Origin: Papio anubis
Taxonomy: Eukaryota > Chordata > Mammalia > Primates > Cercopithecidae
Assembly: GCF_008728515.1 (NCBI RefSeq)
Contig: NC_044989.1
Location: forward strand, 79,881,754 to 79,945,753
Reading direction: 5' to 3'
Length of the DNA: 64,000 bases
Part shown: piece by piece, positions 12,957 through 23,055 of the stretch
How the letters are laid out: every line of letters starts with the position of its first letter
Position numbering within the stretch: position 1 is the stretch's first letter
Translations under genes and position numbers: made by a program
The notes under the pieces: model-generated
What the model saw: only the letters and a program-made list of their open reading frames with translations
What the model was told of the DNA's origin: nothing
Databases searched by the model: none

Positions 12957-13277
12957 GGCTGGGCGTGGTGGCTCACATCTGTACTTCCAGCACTTTGGGA
13001 AGCCAAGGTGGGCCAATCACGAGGTCAGGAAATTGCGACCATCCTGGCTAACACGGTTCTCTACTAAAAATACAAAAAAAAGTTAGCTGGGTGTGGTGGC
13101 AGGTGCCTGTAGTCCCAGCTACCTGGGAGGCTGAGGCAGGAGAATGGCGTGAACCCGGGAGGCGGAGCTTGTAGTGAGCCGAGATTGCGCCACTGCACTC
13201 CAGCCTGGGCAGCACAGCACGACTCCATCTCAAAACAAAAACAAAAACAAAAAAATGAAACAAACAAACAAAAAAAC
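12957..13277 (+). mobile_element. AluY-like element inserted in L1M
   Basis: Has young-Alu features AGAATGGCGTGAACCCGGGA and GGCGGAGCTTG, and a CAAAAACAAAAA tail. Part of the left arm before TCTCTACTAAAAATAC (the usual GTGAAACCCC) is deleted. The L1 sequence resumes at ACTTCTGTGCTGCAAATGA. A degraded AAAAACTTTT / AACAACTTCT repeat flanks it. Confidence 0.9.
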
Positions 13278-13468
13278 GAACAACTTCTGTGCTGCAAATG
13301 ATACCATAAAAGGAAAAGACAACCCACAGAATGGAATAAAGTATTTTACGAATTTTGTATCTGATACAGAATTATATACGGAATATATAAAAACATTTAC
13401 AACTCAATAATATAAATTTGAATAATGTAATTTTTAAATGGACAGAAGATCTGAATAAATATATTTTT

Positions 13469-13481
13469 AAAGAAGATATAC
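13469..13481 (+). repeat. Target-site duplication, left copy
   Basis: AAAGAAGATATAC directly precedes the young AluY and is repeated without a mismatch at 13803-13815. The L1 host has this motif once in its normal order, so these are the two copies of the insertion target. Confidence 0.95.
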
Positions 13482-13802
13482 GGCCGGGCGCGGTGGCTCA
13501 AGCCTGTAATGCCAGCACTTTGGGAGGCCGAGATGGGCGGATCACGAGGTCAGGAAATCGAGACCATCCTGGCTAACACGGTGAAACCCCGTCTCTACTA
13601 AGAAATACAAAAAATAGCCGGGCGAGGTGGCAGCGCCTGTAGTCCCAGCTACTCGGGAGGCTGAGGCAGGAGAATGGCGTGAACCCGGGAGGCGGAGCTT
13701 GCAGTGAGCTGAGATCCGGCCACTGCACTCCAGCCTGGGTGACAGCGCGAGACTCCATCTCAAAAAAAAAAAAATAAATAAAAATAAAAAAAAATAAAAA
13801 TA
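13482..13802 (+). mobile_element. Young full-length AluY with Old World monkey-type diagnostic bases
   Basis: Complete from GGCCGGGCGCGGTGGCTC to a composite A-rich tail, with a perfect 13-base target-site duplication. Three changes differ from human AluY: CTCAAGCCTGTAAT (13498-13511) in place of CTCACGCCTGTAAT, GGGCGAGGTGGC in the right arm, and GAGATCCGGCCACTGC (13711-13726) in place of GAGATCGCGCCACTGC. I know this combination from macaque/baboon AluYR-type copies. Otherwise it is close to consensus, implying a recent insertion. Confidence 0.93.
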
Positions 13803-13815
13803 AAAGAAGATATAC
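13803..13815 (+). repeat. Target-site duplication, right copy
   Basis: Exact second copy of AAAGAAGATATAC. The L1M relic continues directly with AAATGATAAATAAGCAC. Confidence 0.95.
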
Positions 13816-14640
13816 AAATGATAAATAAGCACACATGAAAAGATGCTTATCATCATCCATTAGGTAAATGCAAATCAAAACCAAAAGGAGATACCAAATC
13901 ACACCTATTAGGATGGCTATAATCAAAAATAAAAAGAATAACATGTTGGCAAGGATGTGGATAAATTGAAATCCTCATACATTGCTGATGGGAATGTAAA
14001 ATGATGCAGTCACTTTGGAAAACAGTTTGTCATGTCCTCAAAATAATAAGCAGAGTTACCATGTGACCAAGCAATTCCATTCTTAGGTGTATACTCAAGA
14101 GGAATTATAACACATTCACACAAAATTCGATACACAGGTGTTCATAGCAGCATTATTCATAATTGCCTAAAGTGGAAATAAGTAACTTACATATCTGTTA
14201 ATTGATAAATGGATTAAAAATGTGGTATATCCAGAAAAAGGAATATGATTTAGTAATTCTTTAAAAAATGAAGTACGGGTACATGACACAACATGGATCA
14301 ATCTTGAAAACATTCTAAGTGAAAGAAGGCAGTTAAAAAAGACCATATATATTATTATTCCATTTACATGAAATGTCCAGAATTGGCAACTATATAGAGA
14401 TAGAAATTAGACTAGTGATCTACCATGGCTAAGACGGGGAGGGGTGATTAATGGTTTGAGGGAGGAGGGAATAAGAAGAATGACAAATGACTGCTAATGG
14501 GTACAGGATGTCTTTTAGGGGTAATGAAAATGTTCTAAAACTGGGTAGTGGTGATAGTTGCACAACTATGACTATATTAAAAGTTATTGAATTGTATACT
14601 TTAAATGGGAAAAATGATTCTAAACAAGTAATATTCTGAA

Positions 14641-17600
14641 AAGTATTTTCTGTTATCCAAATTTTGAGGCTACCAAAAAAATTTAGCATTTCTGTTTATA
14701 AGCTTTAGAATTCTTTTCTTTTTAGACTTGTCATCTTTTTGTTAATATGAATATTTTAACTTTTTAAATCAGTTTTTGTCAGTGTAAAAAAGTCTGAAAA
14801 TATTCTACATGCAACTAAAATGTAGTTTGTATCTTAAACACAATGGATCTTCAGAGAATGGATACTTTACAAGTGTAACTGTTTTCCTCAAAATTGTAAA
14901 GTTGACAACTGGAAAGTATAAAAATAGAGACAAAATACTTTCAATGGTGTATTCTTTGACAAATTTTTCACTCACTGGCATATAACTATGTTCTATTTCT
15001 ATTTTTGAATGAGCTGATTTTTTTTTTTTTTTTTGCAGAATGTCATCTATTTTGTGGGATTTATTAATGTATTCATATTTATCTTTGCATCTGTTGATAT
15101 CAACTCCATTCTCATTCCTAATTTTGAATACTTGTACTTTCTATCTTTTTTTTTGTTTAGCCCTACCGCATGTGTACATATATATAATTTTATATGTGTA
15201 TTTATTTATCTATAACTACCTTTTGAACTACCTATACAAAGAAGGAGATACAATTATATTAAAATGGTTCAAGTTCTACATGACTTTAAAATTTAAAAAA
15301 AATTAAACTTTACTGAAGTTTAACAGCAACAAAAGAAGGAATAAATAAAACTGTAGGAATTGCTGAACTTCAGAAAATGGTTTGTTTACTTTGAGAAATA
15401 TTTGTTCCTAAAAAATTCCCCTAGGCCAGATATAGAAAACTGGTGGCTTTGGGACCTAACACAGCATACAGATACTTTTTTGTTGTTGCTTTTTGGCCTG
15501 CCTAGTGTAGGCCTACACAGTGTTTTAAATTTGAATTAGTTTTCAACATTTTAAAATAAGGAGTTTTCTCATAAAAATCTGGATCCAGCATGTACCATAA
15601 TGGGCAGCTCCGGCAATGGCATCCCACAGTCCTGCATGAAAGGGGCCCGCAGGAGCTAAGGAGGGGCAGGCTCTTTAAATGGGGCCCATACTCTCCCTTT
15701 CAGCACAGCTCACAACATCTCTCTGTTTCCCCAACCCGGGCCTGGGGTCAGTTGCTGGTTGCCATCTATCATCTTACACATTTCTGGCTTATTGATTCAA
15801 TTACTTCTAGGCTTTTGATTTTGTATCCTCAACTCTTGGCTATTTATATTACTGTATTAGTTGCCGATGACATTGACCCATCTTGTTCTTAGTATTTGTT
15901 CCTGCTGCTGTCATCTTCTTCATCTCCTGTTATCTAAAGTCACCATAGCTATTATTTCTCTATCCCTTCCAGTTCTCTGCTCTGTATAGCATAATGTTAC
16001 ATCAGATAATGTTAACCATTTCTCAGTGTGTTGTTAACTCATTCCCTTAACGTAGCACACCCATGTCCACTGATTCTTCTCTTACTGAAGTGGAGTTAGG
16101 GTATCTTCCACTAGAACACCCCACACTAAATAATGGTACTAAGGTAGTCCAAATTCTACTTAAACTGCGTATCATCTCTCTCTCTTGTCTTTGCAAATTA
16201 CTACTTTCCTTTTGTTTCAGCTCAGTAATGTCTCTTTTAGGAATTACGCTCATATCTGCATTTGTATATCATGCAATTATTAACCTTATATATCATTTTC
16301 AAAGTGAATTTGAATACACGTAACAGAAAACCCGCTTCAAATTTGTTTAAAAAATAAAGAACTGTATTGGCTTATATAAAAGTACAGGGTGGGGCACATT
16401 GATTCAGTGGCCACGGTTCTATTTTTGTTGTTTTTTAGTTTCCTTAGACACATGAATGAACACAGTCATGCTGTTAGGAAGAGGAAAAGGAAGACTGATA
16501 AATAGTAAGTGTTCAGCAATATTCACCACAATCAAATGGTTCAGCCACCACATGTACACGTAGGTCTTTCCTCCTATATGTAGATACCACATCCTCTTGG
16601 ACAGGAATATCAAGTATCTCATTACCTGAAAGAGAAATGAGATCCTTGGTTAGCCAAATTGACAGTACTTAGTTCCACTGGTAGGATGGGTTTCTGTCCA
16701 TTTTCTTTCATGACCACATTGAAAATGGACATGGAAGAGAGTGTCCTTTCTAGAGATGGTGTGGCATTTGTTGTCCAGTCCCACTAGGTGCAAATCTGAG
16801 GGCCTGAAGATGGCCTGTGTTTGAGTAATTAAAGAGTGTTTTGAGCCAGGCCTGGAATATCTTTGGCAGCACAGTTTCCTTAAAAAGTTAGGAGGCTTTG
16901 ATCTTTTGCATGCAAAAATTAGCAAGTATGGTCTCCACAGTAGTTTATCCGGTCAAAGTCTGATTCTGATCATTTCATTTTCTCGCAACAACAAGCTTCT
17001 GTTCACTGTCCCTTGGACCTTGATTGGCACCTTTATCTTGACGGCTGCCTCAGAGCAATAAAAAAAAAACAAACAAACAAGCCCTTAGGTACAAGGATAC
17101 CATAACTTTCATAATTAACCCCAGATTAAATTCTATCTGCATATTCTTAATGGCATGGCTAACTACTTCCTCAGTTGGGAATGTTTAGCAGAATTTGCTT
17201 GAAAGAGGTCTGAAGAGTAGGCTCACATTGTATACTAATCTTGTCAACCTTCCATGACTCCTATTATCCTGAATTGTTAACAAAAACTTCACCTTAGGGA
17301 TAAGACTTGGCATTCCTTTCCTTATCAAACTCCACATTAGTGCATTTGAAATAATTTGCTTTTCCGACCAGTGGCAGAAAAGAATGAGATTTTCTTTCAT
17401 TCCTTCTCTTATTTGCAGAACGTTCAATTTAAGCTAATCCAGTAGGCTGGAAGACTAATCCAACACAATCTGACATCCTGATTCTTTCCAATCATCTTTG
17501 TGTTCCACCCTCTGTGAGTATATAATCATTTCCTAAGGCAGAAGAAGTGTTGTTATAAATTACTTTTTTATAACTGCATAACAAAGACCATTAACTTCCC

Positions 17601-17919
17601 AGTTTAAGAGGAAGGTATCCTTTTTACTGACCTCTTTTACCTTGATTCAGCACCATACACTTGCTATCACATTTTGTAACCACTCAGAGCACAATAGCTG
17701 CAAGTAACAGAAAACCAGGTCAGGGTATCTTAAACAATAAGAAAAAAACTGAATCACATAAACTGAAGTCAGAGCTAGGGTGGGCTTCACAAAGCAACCA
17801 TGATATCCTTCCTAGACTGATGCAATTCCCTGTTACCTTATCTCTGTATATCTGAATGTGTCCCCTACGTCACTTCTCCATATAGCAGTCACAGCGATCT
17901 GTTGAAAATTAAAATTAGA
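14641..17919. other. Mostly unassigned stretch with two copies of one short ancient repeat
   Basis: No gene is supported. A poly-T run lies at about 15018-15034. Two same-orientation segments, near 16318-16420 and 17698-17800, share the order TAACAGAAAACC followed by TTTAAAAAATAA or TTAAACAATAAG; they look like one old interspersed family that I cannot name. The 100-residue frame at 15590-15892 has no recognisable domain. Confidence 0.45.
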
Positions 17920-18012
17920 TTAGGTTCTTGCCTGATCAAAACACTCTACTGACTTCTCATCACAATAAGAATAAAATCCTTAATCCTTCCCGTAGCCACA
18001 GACACTGTCTAT

Positions 18013-18085
18013 TAGGACCCCTCTAGAGCTCTCCCTCTAGAGTTCTTGAGACACCTATGTAATAGGACCCCTCTAAAGCTCTCTA
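18013..18085 (+). repeat. 50-bp-period imperfect duplication
   Basis: TAGGACCCCTCTAGAGCTCTC at 18013 recurs with one substitution at 18063 (TAGGACCCCTCTAAAGCTCTC). It is a local duplication inside the L2 relic, absent from the L2 order as I know it. Confidence 0.75.
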
Positions 18086-18249
18086 GTTGTATCACCTGCT
18101 GCTGTTCTCTCACTCACTCCACACTGGCTATAGTATCCCATTTTGATGTTTCTTCATTGTGACAAGCTTGTTCCTTTCTTAGGACCTTGACATTTGCTAC
18201 TGCATAGGCCCAGAATGCTCCTATATGGAGCCTTTCAGGCACCACTTGC

Positions 18250-18592
18250 TGTATTATCAGAGTTCTCCAGAGAAACAGAACCAATATGATGTGTGTGTAT
18301 ATATAGAAAAAGATTTATTGTAAGTAATTGACTCGTGATTATGGAGGCTGGCAAGTCTAAAATCTGCAATATTGGCCAGCAGCCTGGAGACCCAGGACAG
18401 CCGATGGTACAGAAAAATTCTGAATGCCATCTGTTGGAGATTTCCCTTTCTGTTCTATTCAGGCTTTCAGTTTATTGGATGAGGACCACCCACATTATGG
18501 AGGCCATTCTTGTTTACTCAAAGGTCATGGATTTAAAAGTCAATCTCATCCAAAAATATCTTTCATGTTGACACATAAAATTCACCGTCACA
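18250..18592 (-). mobile_element. ERVL-type solitary LTR (MLT2-like), antisense
   Basis: On the + strand it starts TGTATTATCAGAGTTCTCCA, then AGAGAAACAGAACCAATA, ATTATGGAGGCTGGCAAGTC, GAGGACCACCCACATTATGG, and ends GACACATAAAATTCACCGTC. This is the reverse of an LTR that begins TGTGACGGTGAATTTTATG. It sits cleanly inside an L2 element, so it inserted after the L2 copy. No internal genes accompany it. Confidence 0.7.
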
Positions 18593-18889
18593 CTCACATA
18601 CTTTTTCAGATCTGTGCTCATTCATGACCTTTCAGAAAGAAATTCCTCAAAGCCCCTATTGAAAAATTCCACTAATTTCTGTGTCTTCTATACCTTTATC
18701 ATATTTTACTTCACTTCATAGCTTTTTTCAACATCTAAACTTATACTACATATTTATTTGCTGTCTACCTATTATCTACCTCCATTTCTAGAATATAGGC
18801 ATTATTCTTGTTTACCACCATTTCTATAGGATACAAACAATAATTATGTAGTGGATGCTTAATAAACTTGAGTCAAATGTTTATATTCA

Positions 18890-19744
18890 CCTGGGAATCA
18901 AATGGAATCCTTCTTATCTAGAGGGAAATGGCTCAGAATAATTGAAATTATACAGAATAACTGAAATACACAGAAACAATTGAAGGATTTTTCTAAGTCA
19001 TATTGCTTACAGTGTGTATTTGTCTATTGTCTCTCACCCCACCCTTCTCGGCTCCGAAATACTGAGAATAGGGGTCTGCAAAATGCATTCCTTAGCCTTT
19101 GTTGACAGCAGACCTCTACTCACATCCTTCCAAGAGAAGACACTAGTGGAGGGATGAGAATGTCTCAAGGAATAAGCTATGGTTCTTTTCTCTTGCTCTT
19201 CTTCTGGCAGCATTCTTGAGTGACTACATCCTTTCCACCCAACAGCAATCCAACTTCAGCTTCAATGGTACCTCTTGCATGGTTCTAGGACAAACTACAG
19301 GCCTCCTTTGTCATGGTTTCAGCACTGTCTAAACTAGCCACTCTAGCAGGGAAGCACTGAGTGTTCTTCTGGGCTCTGATTACACCATCTTGTCACTTTT
19401 GTTTTCCAAGAATTTGATAAAGTAGCCACTTTCAGCAATTACTAATCTCTGGTGTACTTTTTTATTTTACTTCTCTCAGACTCAATACAATGTAGCAATG
19501 CTCCTGAATTAGACCTCTAAATTACAGTCTATTGTTTTAAAACAATAAGGTGCTCCCATTTGTTTTTTTGTTTTGTTTTGTTTTGTTAATTCAATGATGT
19601 GATTCTTGGGTTAGGTAGCTTGTACAGTTTGAATATAAAGATGACCTTATTACCAGTGGAAAATGGGTTACTGCTAATCCATGACATGCCACGACATCAC
19701 ATTTACCAAATTAGCTGTTGTGGCTTTATTCAAAATTTATTTTC
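18890..19744. other. Unassigned stretch
   Basis: No gene is supported. A TTTTG simple repeat lies near 19562-19586. The 19020-19480 part looks like an old interspersed repeat that I cannot name. Confidence 0.4.
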
Positions 19745-19900
19745 CTGTTTATTTATTTATTTGTTAGATAAGGAGTCTTGCCCTACCACTCAGTCTAGCT
19801 GGTCTTAAACTCCTGGCCTCCTAGCTGGTCTTAAACTTCTGGCCCACCTCTGCCTCCTGAGTAGCTGGGTCGCTAGGAGTGAACCACTGCATTCAGCTTA
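19745..19900 (-). mobile_element. Degraded Alu fragment, antisense, with internal 26-bp duplication
   Basis: A TTTATTTATTTATTT run leads into reversed Alu motifs: AGGAGTCTTGCCCT, GCCTCCTGAGTAGCTGGG and GTGAACCACTGCATTCAGC. It is much shorter than a full Alu. CTAGCTGGTCTTAAACTCCT at 19795 recurs at 19821, a 26-base tandem duplication of the 'cctcaaactcctgg' area. Confidence 0.7.
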
Positions 19901-19904
19901 TTTG

Positions 19905-21474
19905 ACGTTGCTTTAGATGAAAGGCCTTCATAAGGCAAGGCTCTGTAAAATAAAGTGGTCAATGAATTCAACTGCTATAGTAGTGATGATGACTACTAAA
20001 GACTGTGGGGAAAGATTTTTTTTTTCTAATACTGCACTGGATTGCTTATAGAAACAAAATTAAAAGCCTGATGTTTTAAAGTCTTAGTTCAAGGCAGGTC
20101 AGGGAACTAGGGAAATTTCACTGTGCTCTTAAAATATTCACTCATTTATTGCAGTTTCAGGGAAGATCACAAATCCCGTCCCAAACCTAAAAGTGAAAAT
20201 TCCAGAATTACATTGTAAGTTGAATTTACTGCCTCATCATGTATCTTATGTGAAACTGAAAGCACATGATCTTGTGTACATTTTAGAGTATTAATTGGGA
20301 AAGAATGGAACTCTGGGGTTTGAAATAGGGATATTTGGGTAGACGTAGGTAAATCCGATGACCTTGAACCCTCAAATCTCATTGAACGTTCTATTGCTAG
20401 CAGAAATAGTCTCCCATATTTAAGGATATTAGTCTTTTTTAAAAATTTTTTTTTATTTCAAGGCCCTGCAATTACCTCCCCTAAGGAAGTTACTTTCAAG
20501 TGGATGCCTGTTCATAAGACCTATCCCCACCATGCTTCATTGCCTTCAAAGCTAGAGTTTGAGTCTGATTTTAGCAAACTCCTGGCGGACAAGTATATAA
20601 TCTTACCCAGTGAAATGTGACTTAAATACAAAAAGTTTTACTAAGAATATTATTAGTTTTATTCACTTTAGCTTAAATTTGGAGAATATGTGTGGGAAAG
20701 ATTCTAAAGATTTTGGAACAAAGAAAGATTTACAGAGATTCTATTTGCCATATGTTATCTTGAGTAGCTAGGAATGGCTCAACTGTGGACACACCATCAG
20801 ACTTTAATGCGGCTTATATTTAATAATGTTGAGCATGTACAACTTCTTGGCATAAAAGTGAAGAAAAATTCTAAAGCTTTGAGAGTCAAATAACAGACTG
20901 CATTTGTTATTTGTGACTTGGTCAGCCCCTGTCACACATAACACTCTCTTCATTCAGATATTGAGAAATTTATGAGTGAGAGAAGTATTAGAATCCTCAA
21001 AACTGTGATGGGTGGGTGAATATGAATACAGGTGAAAGAAGATGGCTTATGAACTGATAGTCGTTGAAGCTGAGTGCTGGGGTAATAGTGGAATAATAAT
21101 GCTGTTTCTATTCTTTTATATAATTTTACAATCATCCATAAGAAAATTAAAGGAGATGAGTTTTGTGGTGGCTGTCTTTTGTTGACTGGAGATGATATTG
21201 GAAAACGCCAAGTTTGAAACAGGCTGCCTAGTTTTAGTGGAAATTATGAAATTCCTAAATAACAGAAGCTTAGTGAAAATGCTTAACTACCACAGAAAAT
21301 GTGTACATGATGACCTGGTCTGTTGATGTCATCTAGATTCCAATTTCCTAGACTCTTTAGGGCTTGATCAATGGACTCATGTATAAAGTGGCCACAGTGG
21401 CAGGTATAGAGATTCTGCAAGGGCTCAACAATACAGACCTTCTCTTACCAAAGCTATTTGACTACCACCCTTGC
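19905..21474. other. Unassigned stretch
   Basis: About 1.6 kb without a supported gene or repeat. Confidence 0.45.
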
Positions 21475-21634
21475 TGTGGGCATGCACAGGTTTAACAGCA
21501 GAGGCCCAGCTCATATCCTGATATGGCACTATTCCTTGGGGAGACCAGGCAACCACCTGGTATCAGAGTGATTGCTCTGCCATTTATTTTGGATACTTCA
21601 TCTGCTTTTTCTACTTCCAATGTCTCTTCCACCA

Positions 21635-21832
21635 CCAACATTTTTTTATTATGAAAATAAGCCCTCACAAAGAACAGGGCTCATAGTTGTGGGCACAAGG
21701 GAAAATAATTGTTAATTTCTCTTCCTATTTACTGTATTAGGGTAAAACAATATCATATATGATATCTAGTAAGAGCTGATACTACATGGTGTTTGGAAAC
21801 ACTCAAAATGTAGATTATGGTCTCTCAGCTGG
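21635..21832. repeat. Left arm of a ~200-bp inverted duplication inside the ERVL fragment
   Basis: Reads as the reverse complement of 22047-22250 at roughly 80-85% identity. Shared blocks include GTATTAGGGTAAAACAAT, TCATATATGAT, AGCTGATACTACATGGTGT and GTCTCTCAGCTGG. The arm interrupts the integrase-like order, so this copy is the displaced one. Confidence 0.85.
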
Positions 21833-22046
21833 TGCCAGAAGCCACCATCAGAAGGCCTTTGGTGTGTCATATTCACCATCAAGACATTTTGTACTGTATT
21901 GCTTCTAACCAAAGAACTTATTACAAAGCAAAAGAAGTGCAGCGATGGTGTCATACAATTCACTGATCTTACTACATACTTATTGACTTAGAAGCAGCTG
22001 CCTTAACAGAAACATAAAATGCCCTAATGACGTATTAGATACAGTG

Positions 22047-22250
22047 CCAGCTGAGAGACAATAATTTACAAATGTGTTTCCATACACCATGTAGTATCAG
22101 CTTTTACTAGACATCATATATGACATTGTTTTACCCTAATACATTAAATAGGAAGAAAAGTGAACAGCTAATTTCCCCCAATGCCCACAATTGTGCGCTG
22201 TGTTTGTTGTGAGGGCTTCTCTTCATAATAAAAAATGTTTCGAATGTTGG
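22047..22250. repeat. Right arm of the inverted duplication
   Basis: Starts CCAGCTGAGAGACAATAATT and ends at CGAATGTTGG. It lies in the expected + order of the ERVL internal sequence, which suggests it is the source copy for the left arm. About 214 bases separate the arms. Confidence 0.85.
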
Positions 22251-22745
22251 ATATAATTCTTTCATTGAAATGGAAGTTGATCTGCTACATGGTCATTTTG
22301 GGGTCCTTATTTTACTGAACCAACAGAAAAATAAGGAATTACCATGATTTTTCAATGATTGATCCTGATTACCAAGAAGTTGTTAAGTTGTTGCTGTATA
22401 GTGGAGACAGAGAGAATTATATCCAGAATGAAGGAGGTTTCCTGAAGTGCTCTAATATTCAATGGGAAGAATTGTTAGAAGCTTAGACAACCCAAAGGGG
22501 CTACTCCACTAAGGACTCAGACCTTCAGCAATCAAGATTTGGCTCATTTCCATCAAGTAAGGACAATATTAACTGAGATTGTGGCTGGGGGCAAAGTATC
22601 ATGGAATAGGTGGTAGATAAAGAAAGTTATTCTAATGTGAGTACTAAAGCATACCACTATATATGTGAATATGTGAACTATGTTTTTCCCTTTATCTCTT
22701 TTAATATAAGGAGTAAAGATAGTGGTTAAATTTACAATTTAATCT

Positions 22746-23042
22746 TTTTTTTTTTTTTTTTTTGACTGAATTTTGCTCTGTCACCCAGGCTGGAGTGCAG
22801 TGGTATGATCTCAGCTCACTGCAACCTCTGCCTTACAGGTTGAAGCAATTCTTCTGCCTCAGCTTCCCAAGTAGCTGGGACTACAGGTGTATGCTATGAC
22901 ACACCATTAATTTTTGTATTTTTAATAGAAATGGCTTTCACCATATTGGCCAGGCTGGTCTCTAACTCCTGACCTCAGGTGGTCTGCCCACCTCGGCCTC
23001 CCAAAGTTCTGGTATTACATGCATGAGCCACCACATCCGACC
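22746..23042 (-). mobile_element. Alu (AluS/J-like), antisense, with 13-bp target-site duplication
   Basis: Poly-T start, then GCTCTGTCACCCAGGCTGGA, CAGCTCACTGCAACCTCTGC and the reversed head GAGCCACCACATCCGACC. TACAATTTAATCT flanks it at 22733-22745 and 23043-23055, matching exactly. Confidence 0.95.
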
Positions 23043-23055
23043 TACAATTTAATCT

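Larger units (their letters stand above)
10860..14640 (+). mobile_element. Old LINE-1 (L1M) relic: ORF2 3' part plus 3' UTR, interrupted by three Alus
   Basis: In + orientation the L1 ORF2 nucleotide order can be followed: GAAAACTATAGACCAACAT near 10920, CCAGTGGGATTATTCCCAGA near 11010, TCCCATGTTCATGAAACAG near 12330, AAGAAGATATAC near 13470/13803, and AAATGCAAATCAAAACCAAA near 13870. The L1M 3' UTR follows, including GAATTGTATACTTTAAATGG near 14590. The frame carries many stops and indels, so it encodes nothing. Alus at 11481-11764, 12957-13277 and 13482-13802 split it, and an unrelated segment lies at about 11785-12040. Confidence 0.9.
17920..18885 (+). mobile_element. L2 LINE 3' portion, split by an LTR
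   Basis: The left half follows the L2 order: TTCTCATCACAATAAGAATA, AAATCCTTAATCC, CCACACTGGCTATAG, ACAAGCTTGTTCC, TTGACATTTGCTACTGC, CCCAGAATGCTCC. After the LTR at 18250-18592 it resumes with TTTCAGAAAGAAATTCCTCA and reaches the 3' end: CTAGAATATAGGCATTATTC then GTGGATGCTTAATAAACTTG. No coding capacity remains. Confidence 0.75.
21475..22700 (+). mobile_element. ERVL/MaLR-related internal fragment (integrase region and downstream), broken
   Basis: Nucleotide order resembles the internal region of ERVL-class endogenous retroviruses around and after the integrase domain: CTATTCCTTGGGGAGACCAG near 21530, GCTTCTAACCAAAGAACTTA near 21900, AAGAAGTGCAGCGATGG near 21935, and TGATCCTGATTACCAAGAAG near 22362. 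All frames are interrupted and no open frame remains, so it is a fossil. The integrase part is split by an inverted duplicate of the downstream segment (21635-21832). No flanking LTRs were recognised. Confidence 0.65.
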
